From contig JAQXVF010000001.1 in the NCBI GenBank assembly GCA_029224785.1, positions 44,986-108,985 on the forward strand: a DNA stretch of 64,000 nt, in the 5' to 3' direction. This DNA comes from Bacillota bacterium (GTDB lineage: Bacteria; Bacillota; Clostridia; Oscillospirales; Oscillospiraceae). The notes beneath the pieces are model-generated. The model was not told the DNA's origin, did not search any database, and saw only the letters and a list, made by a program, of their open reading frames with translations. Shown piece by piece: positions 43,064 through 50,845 of the stretch (positions are counted from its first letter, which is position 1; every line of letters begins with the position of its first letter). The position numbers and the translations under genes are program-made.

Positions 43064-44257
43064 ATGAATCGTAAGAAATATCTCTACGCTGCGGCCGGCG
43101 TGCTGTCCCTGCTGATTGTCGGCTCCATCTACGCCTGGTCTGTGATTTCCCGTCCCATCGTCCAGGAATATCCCCAGTGGTCCGCATCCCAGATCTCCAC
43201 TACCTTCACCCTGGTCATGGCGTTTTTCTGCCTGGGGTGTCTCATCAGCGGTCTTCTGGTTTCCCGGATCCGGCCGCAGATCCTTGTCGGCGCAGCCGCT
43301 CTTGTCTATGCTCTGGGCATGGTTCTGGCCTCCCGGATGAACAGCCTTCCCCAGCTCTACCTTTCCTTCGGTGTGATCTGCGGACTGGCTTCCGGATTCG
43401 CGTATAATGCGGTCATCGGCAGCGTCAGCAAATGGTTCCCTGAGCGGCAGGGGCTGATCTCCGGTGTTCTGCTGATGGGTTTTGGCACCAGCAGTTTCCT
43501 GACCGGAAACCTGTTCCAGCTCTTCACTCCGGCACAGACCGGTGCATGGCGCACCTCCTTCCTGGTTCTCGGAATCGGAGGCGGCCTGCTGGTACTGCTT
43601 TGCGCTCCCTGGATCGTCCGCCCCCCCGCTCCCGCAGGTGTGTCCGGCAGCATGGAAACCGGCGCAAAGCAGTATACACCGAGGCAGACGCTCTCCTCCC
43701 CGGCATTCTGGCTGTACTATCTGTGGGCGGTGATCCTCAGTGCAGCGGGGCTGGTGATCGTCTCCCAGGCGTCTCCCATTGCCTCGGAGATCTGCTCCGG
43801 TACACCGGCCGGCACCATCGCCTTTGTCGTGGGAATGATCTCCATCTGCAACGGCATTGGCCGGATCATTGTCGGCGGTATGTTTGACAAGTATGGTGCC
43901 ACAAAAACCATGGCCAATGTGGCTGTTTCCTTCCTGGCAAGCGCAGTTTTGCTGATTCTGGCAAAAGTCACCGGCAATTTCGCCCTTTTGGTTGCCGCAT
44001 TCCTGATGACGGGCTTCTCCTACGGCGGAGTCACTCCCACCAACGCTGCCTTCATCAGCTCGGTGTTCGGCCAGAAGCACTATGCCGTCAACTTCTCCCT
44101 GATCAACACGAATTTGCTCTTCGCCTCTTTCGGCAGTCTGATCGCGGGTTCGCTGTATGACAGCACCGGTTCTTACCTGTCCTCTTTCTTCCTGCTGATC
44201 GGATTCAGCCTGGCAGGATTGCTCCTCACCTGGCTGATCAAGAAGGCCCTAAAATAA
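43064..44257 (+). CDS. MFS transporter of the oxalate/formate antiporter (OxlT-like) type
   Basis: A 397-aa, 12-helix major facilitator. The N-terminus MNRKKYLYAAAGVLSLLIVG with SIYAWSVISRPI is typical of the OFA (oxalate:formate antiporter) subfamily, as are GLASGFAYNAVIGSVSKWFP near 115 and GMFDKYGATKTM in the second half. Such transporters move monocarboxylates or dicarboxylates. It follows buk by 9 bp and is the last gene of the operon, so export of the carboxylic acid end product, or exchange with its precursor, is the natural reading (inference). Confidence 0.88.
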   Translation: MNRKKYLYAAAGVLSLLIVGSIYAWSVISRPIVQEYPQWSASQISTTFTLVMAFFCLGCLISGLLVSRIRPQILVGAAALVYALGMVLASRMNSLPQLYLSFGVICGLASGFAYNAVIGSVSKWFPERQGLISGVLLMGFGTSSFLTGNLFQLFTPAQTGAWRTSFLVLGIGGGLLVLLCAPWIVRPPAPAGVSGSMETGAKQYTPRQTLSSPAFWLYYLWAVILSAAGLVIVSQASPIASEICSGTPAGTIAFVVGMISICNGIGRIIVGGMFDKYGATKTMANVAVSFLASAVLLILAKVTGNFALLVAAFLMTGFSYGGVTPTNAAFISSVFGQKHYAVNFSLINTNLLFASFGSLIAGSLYDSTGSYLSSFFLLIGFSLAGLLLTWLIKKALK

Positions 44258-44262
44258 AAAGC

Positions 44263-44293
44263 TGCGCGGATGCACCTTGGGTGCATCCGCGCA
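44263..44293 (+). terminator. Terminator of the iorAB-ptb-buk-MFS operon
   Basis: 14-bp perfect stem TGCGCGGATGCACC / GGTGCATCCGCGCA with a TTG loop, followed by TTTTTC. Confidence 0.92.
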
Positions 44294-44317
44294 TTTTTCT
44301 GTATGAGATCTCAGAGA

Positions 44318-45607
44318 TTACTTGCGGAAGGGTGTGCCGCATTCCGGGCAGAACTTGGGTGCCGTAGTCTTATCCGCCGGCTCCCATCCGCACTGGGCAC
44401 ATTTCACGGCTTCCGGTTTTTTCGCGCCGCACTGGGGGCAGAACTTCCCGGTATTCAAAGAGCCGCAGCTACAGGTCCAGGACGTCTTTTCCGGCTTCTT
44501 CCGACCGCACTCCGGGCAGAAGTTTCCGGTGACGGTATGTCCGCATTCGCACACCCAGCTTCCGCCGGCAGGAGCCGCGGCTTCCGGAGCCGTCTGGGGC
44601 TGGCCGCCGCCCATTTGGAACAGCGCCTGGGCATTGGAACCGGCATTTGCCGCCATGTTCATTCCCATAAAGCCCACGGCTGCGCCTCCGGCATTGCCTG
44701 CCGCAGTCTGCATCGCCGCAGCCTGTGCGCCCACCAGATGAGCCGCCGCCATATTCGGATCCCGCAGGGTTGCATTCCGCTGCAGTTCCTTGATCATCTT
44801 TTCATCTTCCTCGGATGCCTTCACGGAGGAAACACCGAAGGAGACGATCTCCAGGCCCCGGAGGTCCCGCCACTTGGAAGAGAGGACCTCGTTGAGCGCA
44901 TCCGCCATCTCCACGGTGTGACCGGGCAGGGCGGAATAGCGGATCCCCATGTCCGAGATCTTTGCCAGAGCCGGCTGCAGTGCCGTCAGTAGCTCGGATT
45001 TCAGTTGTCCCTCCAGAGAGGCGCGCTGATAATCCTCCGCCACGTTTCCGCAGACATTGGTATAGAACAGAATCGGGTTGCAGATCCGGTAGCTGTACTC
45101 ACCGAAGCAGCGGATGGAGATATCCACATCCAGGCCGATGCGGCTGTCCACCGTCCGGAAAGGCACCGGGGATGCAGTTCCGTATTTGTTGCCGATCAGC
45201 TCCTTGGTGTTGAAATAGTACACCCGCTGGTCCTTGGGTGCTTCGCCGCCGAAGGTAAACCGCTTTCCCAGATTGGCAAATACGGCCTTGATATTTTCTC
45301 CCAGATTCCCGTAGAGGATGGAAGGTTCCGTAGAGCTGTCGTAGGTGAATTCGCCCTGTTCGGCACAGACCTCCACCACTTTCCCCTGTTCCACGATCAT
45401 CATGCACTGGCCATCCGCCACCGCAATGACAGAACCGTTGGAAATGATGTTATCCGAGCCCTTGGTATTGCTGGACCGGCCGGAGGTGCGCTTGCGTCCT
45501 TTGGTTACCAGGACGGTCTCAGGCAGGGCATCGCAGTAGAAAAACTCTCTCCACTGATCCGCCAGCACGCCGCCCAGGGCTCCGGTTGCCGCTTTGATAA
45601 GTCCCAT
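44318..45607 (-). CDS. SPFH domain protein with three C-terminal zinc ribbons
   Basis: A 429-aa protein of the group often annotated as virion core protein-like or YdjI-like. The N-terminal 280 residues form an SPFH/band-7-like domain (for example FRTVDSRIGLDVDISIRC and IVSFGVSSVKASEEDEKMI). An Ala/Gly/Met-rich linker follows (about 285-345), then three CxC/CxxC zinc ribbons (CECGHTVTGNFCPECG, CSCGSLNTGKFCPQCG, CAQCGW...FCPECG). There is no transmembrane helix. The ATG at 45607 is chosen because AAAGGAG is 8 nt away, but only 2 nt from the ATG at 45613. In Bacillus, YdjI works with PspA-type envelope-stress proteins; a similar role here is inference. Confidence 0.85.
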   Translation of the reverse strand: MGLIKAATGALGGVLADQWREFFYCDALPETVLVTKGRKRTSGRSSNTKGSDNIISNGSVIAVADGQCMMIVEQGKVVEVCAEQGEFTYDSSTEPSILYGNLGENIKAVFANLGKRFTFGGEAPKDQRVYYFNTKELIGNKYGTASPVPFRTVDSRIGLDVDISIRCFGEYSYRICNPILFYTNVCGNVAEDYQRASLEGQLKSELLTALQPALAKISDMGIRYSALPGHTVEMADALNEVLSSKWRDLRGLEIVSFGVSSVKASEEDEKMIKELQRNATLRDPNMAAAHLVGAQAAAMQTAAGNAGGAAVGFMGMNMAANAGSNAQALFQMGGGQPQTAPEAAAPAGGSWVCECGHTVTGNFCPECGRKKPEKTSWTCSCGSLNTGKFCPQCGAKKPEAVKCAQCGWEPADKTTAPKFCPECGTPFRK

Positions 45608-45755
45608 TGTCATATCTCCTTTCCATTGTCAAACACGGCATGGCAGCGCCATGCCTTCTTCTGACTGAATTATACAGCAGCCCCGGAAAAAAATCCATAG
45701 GAAAATCAAAATAATCCCGGTTTGCCCTTCAAAAAACCTGTAAAACGGAAAATAA

Positions 45756-45784
45756 TTGACACACCGGGAAAACTGTGATACGAT
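45756..45784 (+). promoter_or_regulatory. Promoter of the mntP-like gene
   Basis: TTGACA (45756-45761), 17-bp spacer, TACGAT (45779-45784), 44 bp before the ATG. The leader is too short for a yybP-ykoY manganese riboswitch. Confidence 0.65.
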
Positions 45785-45828
45785 TCAACGAGTCACTATC
45801 CATTATTTCGAAGGCGGAGGATTCCCTT

Positions 45829-46413
45829 ATGGAATGGAGTCTCGTGTTTTTTCTCAACAGTCTGCTGCTGGGCGTGGGCCTGGCCATGGATGCTTTTTCC
45901 GTCTCCCTGGCAAACGGGCTAAATCAGCCGGATATGGGAACAAATCAGGTCTGCGGCATTGCAGGCGTGTTTGCGGCATTTCAGGCCGCCATGCCCCTTG
46001 CCGGCTGGGTCTGCGTCCATACCGTCCTGCTGTATTTCCGGGTTTTTGAGAAATTCATCCCCTGGATCGCCCTGATCCTCCTTCTCTATATCGGCGGCGA
46101 AATGCTTCTGGAGGGGCTGAAAAACGGCAACAAGGAGACGATGACCGGATGTCTGAGCTTCTCCGCCCTGATGCTGCAGGGAGTCGCCACCTCCATCGAT
46201 GCCCTTTCCGTAGGCTTTACCATCGCGGACTACGGTTTTCTCCAGGCACTGGTCTGCGCCCTGCTGATCGCCCTGGTGACCTTCTTTCTTTGCGTGGCAG
46301 GGCTGTTTCTGGGCAAGCGCTTCGGCACCCGTCTTTCCAACCGGGCAAACATTCTGGGCGGTGTGATTCTCATCGCCATCGGCATTGAGATCTTCGTCAC
46401 CGGGGTTTTTTGA
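45829..46413 (+). CDS. mntP: Manganese efflux pump MntP-like protein (DUF204)
   Basis: A 194-aa membrane protein with six hydrophobic helices arranged as two homologous halves. Each half has the family Asp motif: GLAMDAFSVSLANG (Asp21) and GVATSIDALSVGF (near 125), the residues that line the metal path in MntP. The ATG at 45829 is chosen, 8 nt after GGCGGAGG; the longer frame has no ribosome site. It is monocistronic. Mn2+ export is the known role of the family; export of another divalent ion cannot be excluded. Confidence 0.88.
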   Translation: MEWSLVFFLNSLLLGVGLAMDAFSVSLANGLNQPDMGTNQVCGIAGVFAAFQAAMPLAGWVCVHTVLLYFRVFEKFIPWIALILLLYIGGEMLLEGLKNGNKETMTGCLSFSALMLQGVATSIDALSVGFTIADYGFLQALVCALLIALVTFFLCVAGLFLGKRFGTRLSNRANILGGVILIAIGIEIFVTGVF

Positions 46414-46434
46414 CACTTTCCGATCATACAATCA

Positions 46435-46465
46435 GGGGCTGCCTCACACAACGTGAGGCAGCCCC
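46435..46465 (+). terminator. Terminator of the mntP-like gene
   Basis: 13-bp stem GGGGCTGCCTCAC / GTGAGGCAGCCCC with a 5-nt loop, then TTTGTCATT, 21 bp after the stop codon. Confidence 0.85.
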
Positions 46466-46515
46466 TTTGTCATTGGGTTTTTCTTTCTGTCCTGTTTGAA
46501 ACTGCAGAAAGCCCT

Positions 46516-47745
46516 TTACTTCTGGGGGGCGCGTTTCCGGTTCAGGTAAATGTCCAGTTTTTCCTTCATATTCTCCGGAATGGTGCGTTCCACCGGGCAT
46601 CTTGCGGCATTAACCATACGGTCAGAAAATGCAATCAGGAAAGCAATATCTTCCACCATCTGCCGTCCGCTCATCACCGCAAGGGTGTCGTAGCTGTTGT
46701 GGATGGTTGCCGTATTATTGGGCGCGATCCGGGCAAAGGAGATTGCCGGCACCCCCGCATCGGCAAAGGGTGTGGAGTCGCTGGAGTAAACATCCTGTCT
46801 TGTCTGGATGCCAAATCCTTTTTCCATGGCAAAATAGCTGATGTAGTCCTCCGCCTTGTCTTCACAGGTACAGCAGGCGATGAACTTGCCCATGATACAG
46901 CCGATCATATCCAGATTGATATTTAATACGCAGGAGGACAAGTCCTCCTCATGGGCCGCAACATAGGCCTTGGAGCCAAGCAGCCCCCGCTCTTCGCTGC
47001 CGCACCACACAAACCGCATTCCATAATGATGAGGATGCTGCAGAAAATACTCGGCAATCCCCAGAATCCCCAAACTGCCGGACATATTGTCGTAGGCCCC
47101 CTGGGACAGGGATGTGGAGTCGTAGTGGGCCGTCAGGGTGATGTACTCAGGGATCTGGCCGGGCAGGTCCAGCACCACGTTCCGGCTTTCGCCGGTGTAT
47201 TCCCGCTGCCGGAGTACGATCTTCGCGGTGGAAATCCCTTGCTCCACCAGGCGGATAGCCGCCTTGGCATTGATGTTCACGCCGGGGATCTTTTTCCCCT
47301 TGTGGACAAAGCTTCGCAGCTCCCGCTGGTCAATGTCCTCGTCGGAATAGTTGGCATTGCCGTCATAGGTTACGAAGCCCACGGCGCCGTTTTCCAGCAG
47401 ATCCTGGTAAATCCAGTACCCCAGGTAGCCATCCACCATGACAATCTTCCCCCTGCACTGGGACAGGGAGTACCGATCGGTGCTGCGCAGGTAGTAAAAC
47501 GGGGCTTCCGCCTCATGGCTTCCCGCGTTGAGATACCCCTTGCAGGGGATGCGGACACCGTCTGCATAGAATTCGGCAGTCTCCATCTCCGCCTTGTCCA
47601 CCCGGAACGGTTCAATCGCCGCCCGTCCGCCCATTTCCGCAACGGCAGAAACCAGATATTCCGCCGCCCGAAGCTCCGCATCGGAGCCGCCGACCCGGAC
47701 ATACGCAGTTTCGGCCAGCATCTGCATGATTTTCTCGGCAGTCAT
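46516..47745 (-). CDS. M28 family zinc aminopeptidase with PA domain
   Basis: A 409-aa di-zinc peptidase. A PA-type insert (about 90-190, GAVGFVTYDG) precedes the catalytic core. Zinc ligands are visible in TAHYDS (His), GAYDNMSG (bridging Asp), GSEERGLLGS (Glu pair, one the general base), NLDMIG (Asp) and TIHNSYDT (His). No signal peptide is seen, so it appears cytoplasmic. It begins 1 bp after the amidohydrolase stop, making a two-gene operon for hydrolysis of amide or peptide compounds. The substrate is unknown. Confidence 0.9.
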   Translation of the reverse strand: MTAEKIMQMLAETAYVRVGGSDAELRAAEYLVSAVAEMGGRAAIEPFRVDKAEMETAEFYADGVRIPCKGYLNAGSHEAEAPFYYLRSTDRYSLSQCRGKIVMVDGYLGYWIYQDLLENGAVGFVTYDGNANYSDEDIDQRELRSFVHKGKKIPGVNINAKAAIRLVEQGISTAKIVLRQREYTGESRNVVLDLPGQIPEYITLTAHYDSTSLSQGAYDNMSGSLGILGIAEYFLQHPHHYGMRFVWCGSEERGLLGSKAYVAAHEEDLSSCVLNINLDMIGCIMGKFIACCTCEDKAEDYISYFAMEKGFGIQTRQDVYSSDSTPFADAGVPAISFARIAPNNTATIHNSYDTLAVMSGRQMVEDIAFLIAFSDRMVNAARCPVERTIPENMKEKLDIYLNRKRAPQK

Positions 47746-47746
47746 C

Positions 47747-48904
47747 TTATCCCTCCGCTCTGTAGACGACCTTGCCGTCCACCACAGTAAGATAGGCGGC
47801 GCCGCCGATGGTGGTCAGCGGATCGGCAGTCCAGATCACCACATCGCCGTCTTTTCCCGGCTCCAGGCTGCCCACCCGGTCCGCGATACCCACGGACTCT
47901 GCAGGGTTGATGGTAATGGCCTTCCACGCCTCTTCCATGGGCAGGCCGGCGTTGGCAGCCAGTCCGGCACACATAGGCAGATTCTGGAGGGGAATCACCG
48001 GCGCATCGGTGATAATGCTGACCTTGACGCCGGCTTCCGTCAGGACCCTGGGGGTGGTAAAGCTCTTGTTTTGCAGCTCCACCTTGCTTTTTCCGCCGAG
48101 GGACGGGCCTACGAAGGCCGGGAAGCCTTCCTTCGCCAGTTCGTCGGCGATGACCTCGCCGTCGGTGCAGTGATCCATGGTCATGCCCACACCAAACTCC
48201 TTGGCGATGCGGATGGCCGTCAGGATATCGTCCGCCCTGTGGGCATGGCACTTGAGGGGGATCTGGCCCTTGAGAACCGGCTCCATGGCCTCCAGCTTCA
48301 TGTCGAAGGGAGGATTCTTTCCCTCTGCCTTGTCCTCCAGATAGCGTCTGGTCTTAAACAGGGTCTCGCGCAGCAGAGCCGCTACCGCCATACGGGTCAT
48401 GGGACTTTTTTTCGCACCCTGACCATAGCAGCGCTTGGGATTCTCGCCGAAGGCGCACTTCATGGCAATGGGATCCTTCACGATCATATTGTCCACTCTG
48501 TTTCCGTACAGCTTGATGGCCACAAAGGTGCCGCCGATGACATTGGCGCTTCCGGGACCGGTGCAGGCAGTGGTCACACCGCCGGCAATGGCGTTTGCAA
48601 ATGCCTCGTCCTGAGGATAGATGGAATCGATGGCACGCATCTGGGGCGTTACCGGCTCCACGATCTCATTGTAGTCGTGGCCTTCCCATCCGATCCCTTC
48701 GTTGTCCAGACCGATGTGGCAATGCGCCTCCACACAGCCGGGGGTGACCAGTCTGCCCTGGGCATCGATCACTTCGGCGTCTGCAGGGGCATCCACCTCC
48801 TTGCCGACGGCGGCGATCTTGCCGTGGTCGTCGATCAACACACATCCGCAGTCGTATTCCTGTCCGGCCATGGTCTTCACATGACCGTTTTTGATTAGCA
48901 GCAT
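47747..48904 (-). CDS. Amidohydrolase family protein
   Basis: A 385-aa metal-dependent hydrolase of the imidazolonepropionase/dihydroorotase superfamily. The N-terminal beta-sandwich is followed by the metal motif VEAHCHIG (HxH variant, about 60-66), then LKCHAHRADDIL (His ligands, about 218-228), TMDHCTDG, and the late Asp in IITDAPVIP (about 298). C-terminal GSLEPGKDGDVVIW closes the sandwich. The ATG at 48904 follows AAGGAG by 8 nt. It is co-transcribed with the M28 peptidase. A role in processing cyclic amides or N-acyl amino acids is possible but unproven. Confidence 0.9.
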   Translation of the reverse strand: MLLIKNGHVKTMAGQEYDCGCVLIDDHGKIAAVGKEVDAPADAEVIDAQGRLVTPGCVEAHCHIGLDNEGIGWEGHDYNEIVEPVTPQMRAIDSIYPQDEAFANAIAGGVTTACTGPGSANVIGGTFVAIKLYGNRVDNMIVKDPIAMKCAFGENPKRCYGQGAKKSPMTRMAVAALLRETLFKTRRYLEDKAEGKNPPFDMKLEAMEPVLKGQIPLKCHAHRADDILTAIRIAKEFGVGMTMDHCTDGEVIADELAKEGFPAFVGPSLGGKSKVELQNKSFTTPRVLTEAGVKVSIITDAPVIPLQNLPMCAGLAANAGLPMEEAWKAITINPAESVGIADRVGSLEPGKDGDVVIWTADPLTTIGGAAYLTVVDGKVVYRAEG

Positions 48905-49200
48905 AGTATGCACTCCTTTGTTTGGGGATGGTTTCATTATATCACACCTTTGTCTCCGGCGGAAGCACATCTGTGTGCGAGTCCCCTTTTTTGACGTGTT
49001 CGTCAAATAATCGCCCGTTTATTTGGGTTTTGAAGACCTGTTTTGTAAATTATACCCAGTGTGTTTTCAATGATTCGTTCGGATTCGCAGAAAACGATCC
49101 GATTCTTCCGAGATACAGAATGTATCGATCCGAAAAACGGCAGCAAATGATTTCTGTCAAATGGAAAAACCTTGCCGCCGGTTCTCTGCTTCCATATGAA
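48905..49200. other. Intergenic region upstream of the amidohydrolase
   Basis: About 296 bp without a gene. On the minus strand a TATAAT box lies about 30 bp upstream of the amidohydrolase start with a poor -35. A small palindrome TTTGACG-TGTT-CGTCAAA occurs near 48992-49009. The rest is AT-rich, and I see no further feature. Confidence 0.4.
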
Positions 49201-49234
49201 AAAAGACCCGAAAGCTCTTGCTTTCGAGTCTTTT
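49201..49234 (-). terminator. Terminator of the tRNA-Pro gene
   Basis: A stem of about 15 bp with one mismatch (AAAAGACCCGAAAGC with GCTTTCGAGTCTTTT) directly follows the CCA end on the minus strand; a T-rich stretch comes next. Confidence 0.8.
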
Positions 49235-49311
49235 TGGTCCGAGTGACTGGATTCGAACCAGCGGCCTCTTGAACCCCATTCAAGCGCGATACCAAACTTC
49301 GCCACACCCGG
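49235..49311 (-). tRNA. tRNA-Pro (anticodon GGG)
   Basis: A 77-nt cloverleaf on the minus strand including an encoded CCA. Acceptor stem CCGGGTG / CACTCGG (one G-T pair), D-stem GCGA / TCGC, anticodon stem CTTGA / TCAAG with loop ATGGGGT (anticodon GGG, reading CCC and CCU), and T-arm GCTGG-TTCGAAT-CCAGT. The discriminator base is A, as expected for proline. Confidence 0.95.
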
Positions 49312-49329
49312 ATTTCTTAACGCCTGAAT

Positions 49330-49358
49330 ATTCTATCACATACACGCAGAAATTGCAA
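49330..49358 (-). promoter_or_regulatory. Promoter of the tRNA-Pro gene
   Basis: Minus strand TTGCAA (49353-49358), 17-bp spacer, TAGAAT (49330-49335), 18 bp before the tRNA 5' end. Confidence 0.7.
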
Positions 49359-49372
49359 GACCTATTTTTCCA

Positions 49373-49398
49373 TTTCTGCCCCCAAAAGGGGGCAGAAA
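49373..49398 (-). terminator. Terminator of coaBC
   Basis: 11-bp stem TTTCTGCCCCC / GGGGGCAGAAA with a TTTT loop right after the coaBC stop. The U-run is short (TGGAAAAATA follows), so it may be leaky. Confidence 0.6.
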
Positions 49399-49401
49399 CC
49401 A

Positions 49402-50592
49402 TCACAGTCTGCGGACAATGGCATCCAGAAGGGCATCGGCTGCCTGTGCTTTGCTCATCAGCGGCAGTTCCTGCTCCCCTTCGGAGGTGATCAGCGTCAG
49501 CACGTTGGTATCCACGCCGAAGCCTGCTCCCTCCTGCCGGAGGCTGTTGGCAGCCACCATGTCCAGGTTCTTCTTTTCCAGCTTTTTTCGGCTGTTTTCC
49601 ACCAGGTTTTCCGTCTCCATGGAAAACCCGCACAGAAACTGACCGGGCTTTTTATGCTGTCCCAGGTATGCCAGGATATCCTGCGTCCGCTCCATGGGGA
49701 TGGACAGGTCCCCGTCCTTTTTTTTCATCTTTTCCGTGGCTATCTGTGCAGGCCGATAATCGGCTACTGCTGCCGCCTTGACGACGATATCCGCCTGACC
49801 GCTGCCGGCGCATACCGCCTCAAACATCTCCCGGGCGGAAGTCACGGACACCACATTCACATACCGGGGCGCCTTCAGCTCCACCGGTCCGGAGATCAGT
49901 GTTACCTCCGCTCCCCTTGCCGCAGCGGCTTCGGCAATGGCATATCCCATCTTCCCGGAAGAATGATTGGTCACAAACCGGACCGGGTCAATGGCCTCCC
50001 GGGTAGGACCTGCCGTCACCAACACCCGTTTGCCGGTCAGATCTTTTTCATGCCGCAGGGTGTGCAGGCACACCTCCAGCAGGGTCTCCGGCTCCGGCAT
50101 TTTCCCGGCACCCACCGCGCCGCAGGCAAGGCGGCCCACTGCCGGCTCCACGATCTCCCAGCCGTAGTGCTCCAGTATCTTCAGGTTGTCCTGCGTCACC
50201 GGATTCTCGTACATTTTGGTGTTCATGGCAGGTGCTGCCGCCTTGGGGCAGGTGCAGGCCAGCACCGTGGTAGTCAGCATATCGTCCGCGATTCCATGGG
50301 CAAGCTTTGCCAGCACATTGGCCGTCGCCGGTGCGATCAGCACCATATCGGCAGAATCCGCCACGGAAATGTGCTCTACGGAGTGCTGAAAATTCCGGTC
50401 GAAAGTATCCACCAGGGCCTTCCTGCCCGTAAGCTGTTCGAATGTGGTGGGATGGATGAATTCCGTTGCGTTCCGGGTCATGATGACCTGAACCGCGGCA
50501 TGCTGCTTTACCAGCGCCGACGCCAGCGCAGCCGCCTTGTAGCAGGCAATACTGCCCGTCACACCCAGAACAATGGTCTTTCCCTTCAGCAT
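49402..50592 (-). CDS. coaBC: Bifunctional CoaBC (phosphopantothenoylcysteine synthetase/decarboxylase)
   Basis: CoaBC (396 aa) carries out steps 2 and 3 of CoA synthesis: CTP-dependent coupling of phosphopantothenate to cysteine, then decarboxylation to phosphopantetheine. The N-terminal flavoprotein CoaC domain starts VLGVTGSIACYKAAALA and contains PAMNTKMYENPVTQDN; the CoaB domain begins near 185 with VLVTAGPTREAIDPVRF and the dimer/CTP elements GKMGYAIAEAA. The ATG at 50592 gives the typical N-terminus; the frame extends upstream without a ribosome site. It is divergent from the putative pantothenate transporter and coaX genes, making a CoA locus. Confidence 0.95.
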   Translation of the reverse strand: MLKGKTIVLGVTGSIACYKAAALASALVKQHAAVQVIMTRNATEFIHPTTFEQLTGRKALVDTFDRNFQHSVEHISVADSADMVLIAPATANVLAKLAHGIADDMLTTTVLACTCPKAAAPAMNTKMYENPVTQDNLKILEHYGWEIVEPAVGRLACGAVGAGKMPEPETLLEVCLHTLRHEKDLTGKRVLVTAGPTREAIDPVRFVTNHSSGKMGYAIAEAAAARGAEVTLISGPVELKAPRYVNVVSVTSAREMFEAVCAGSGQADIVVKAAAVADYRPAQIATEKMKKKDGDLSIPMERTQDILAYLGQHKKPGQFLCGFSMETENLVENSRKKLEKKNLDMVAANSLRQEGAGFGVDTNVLTLITSEGEQELPLMSKAQAADALLDAIVRRL

Positions 50593-50629
50593 AACAATCC
50601 TCCCGTCATACTCCTGCATGGTTACGGTT

Positions 50630-50658
50630 ATTATATCTCCTGTCCCCTTCAAAATCAA
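50630..50658 (-). promoter_or_regulatory. Promoter of coaBC
   Basis: Minus strand TTGATT (50653-50658), 17-bp spacer, TATAAT (50630-50635), 38 bp before the ATG. Confidence 0.65.
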
Positions 50659-50698
50659 CCGGCTTTTCCTCCCTGCCGAAAAAAATCAGAAAACAGCA

Positions 50699-50727
50699 TT
50701 GCTATTTTCTTCCTTCCGGTTTATAAT
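50699..50727 (+). promoter_or_regulatory. Promoter of the ECF S component-coaX operon
   Basis: TTGCTA (50699-50704), 17-bp spacer, TATAAT (50722-50727). The leader of about 110 nt has a weak hairpin around AAGAG-GAAT-CTCTT, not matching any riboswitch that I recognise. Confidence 0.6.
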
Positions 50728-50845
50728 ATCCCTGCGGTTTTCCTCTGCCGTACCCAATGGCGGATGGCAAGAGGAATCTCTTCCGCATCATTTTGATTTG
50801 CGCTGTATTTGCAAGGGCAAAACGGCAGCAAGGAGGTAATTGAAT

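Noticed and set aside
38680..44080. Long minus-strand frames opposite iorA, iorB and buk
   Set aside because: They mirror conserved genes whose motifs are on the plus strand, have no Shine-Dalgarno at their starts, and look His/Gly/Gln-rich as antisense translations do.
45614..45828. Manganese (yybP-ykoY) riboswitch upstream of mntP
   Set aside because: The promoter lies only 44 bp before the start codon, and the motif core is not visible.
49003..49307. Small frames overlapping the tRNA-Pro gene and its terminator
   Set aside because: The cloverleaf with CCA explains the sequence; the frames are incidental.
50728..50845. Riboswitch in the leader of the ECF S component-coaX operon
   Set aside because: Only a weak short hairpin is present, and no known aptamer motif can be recognised.
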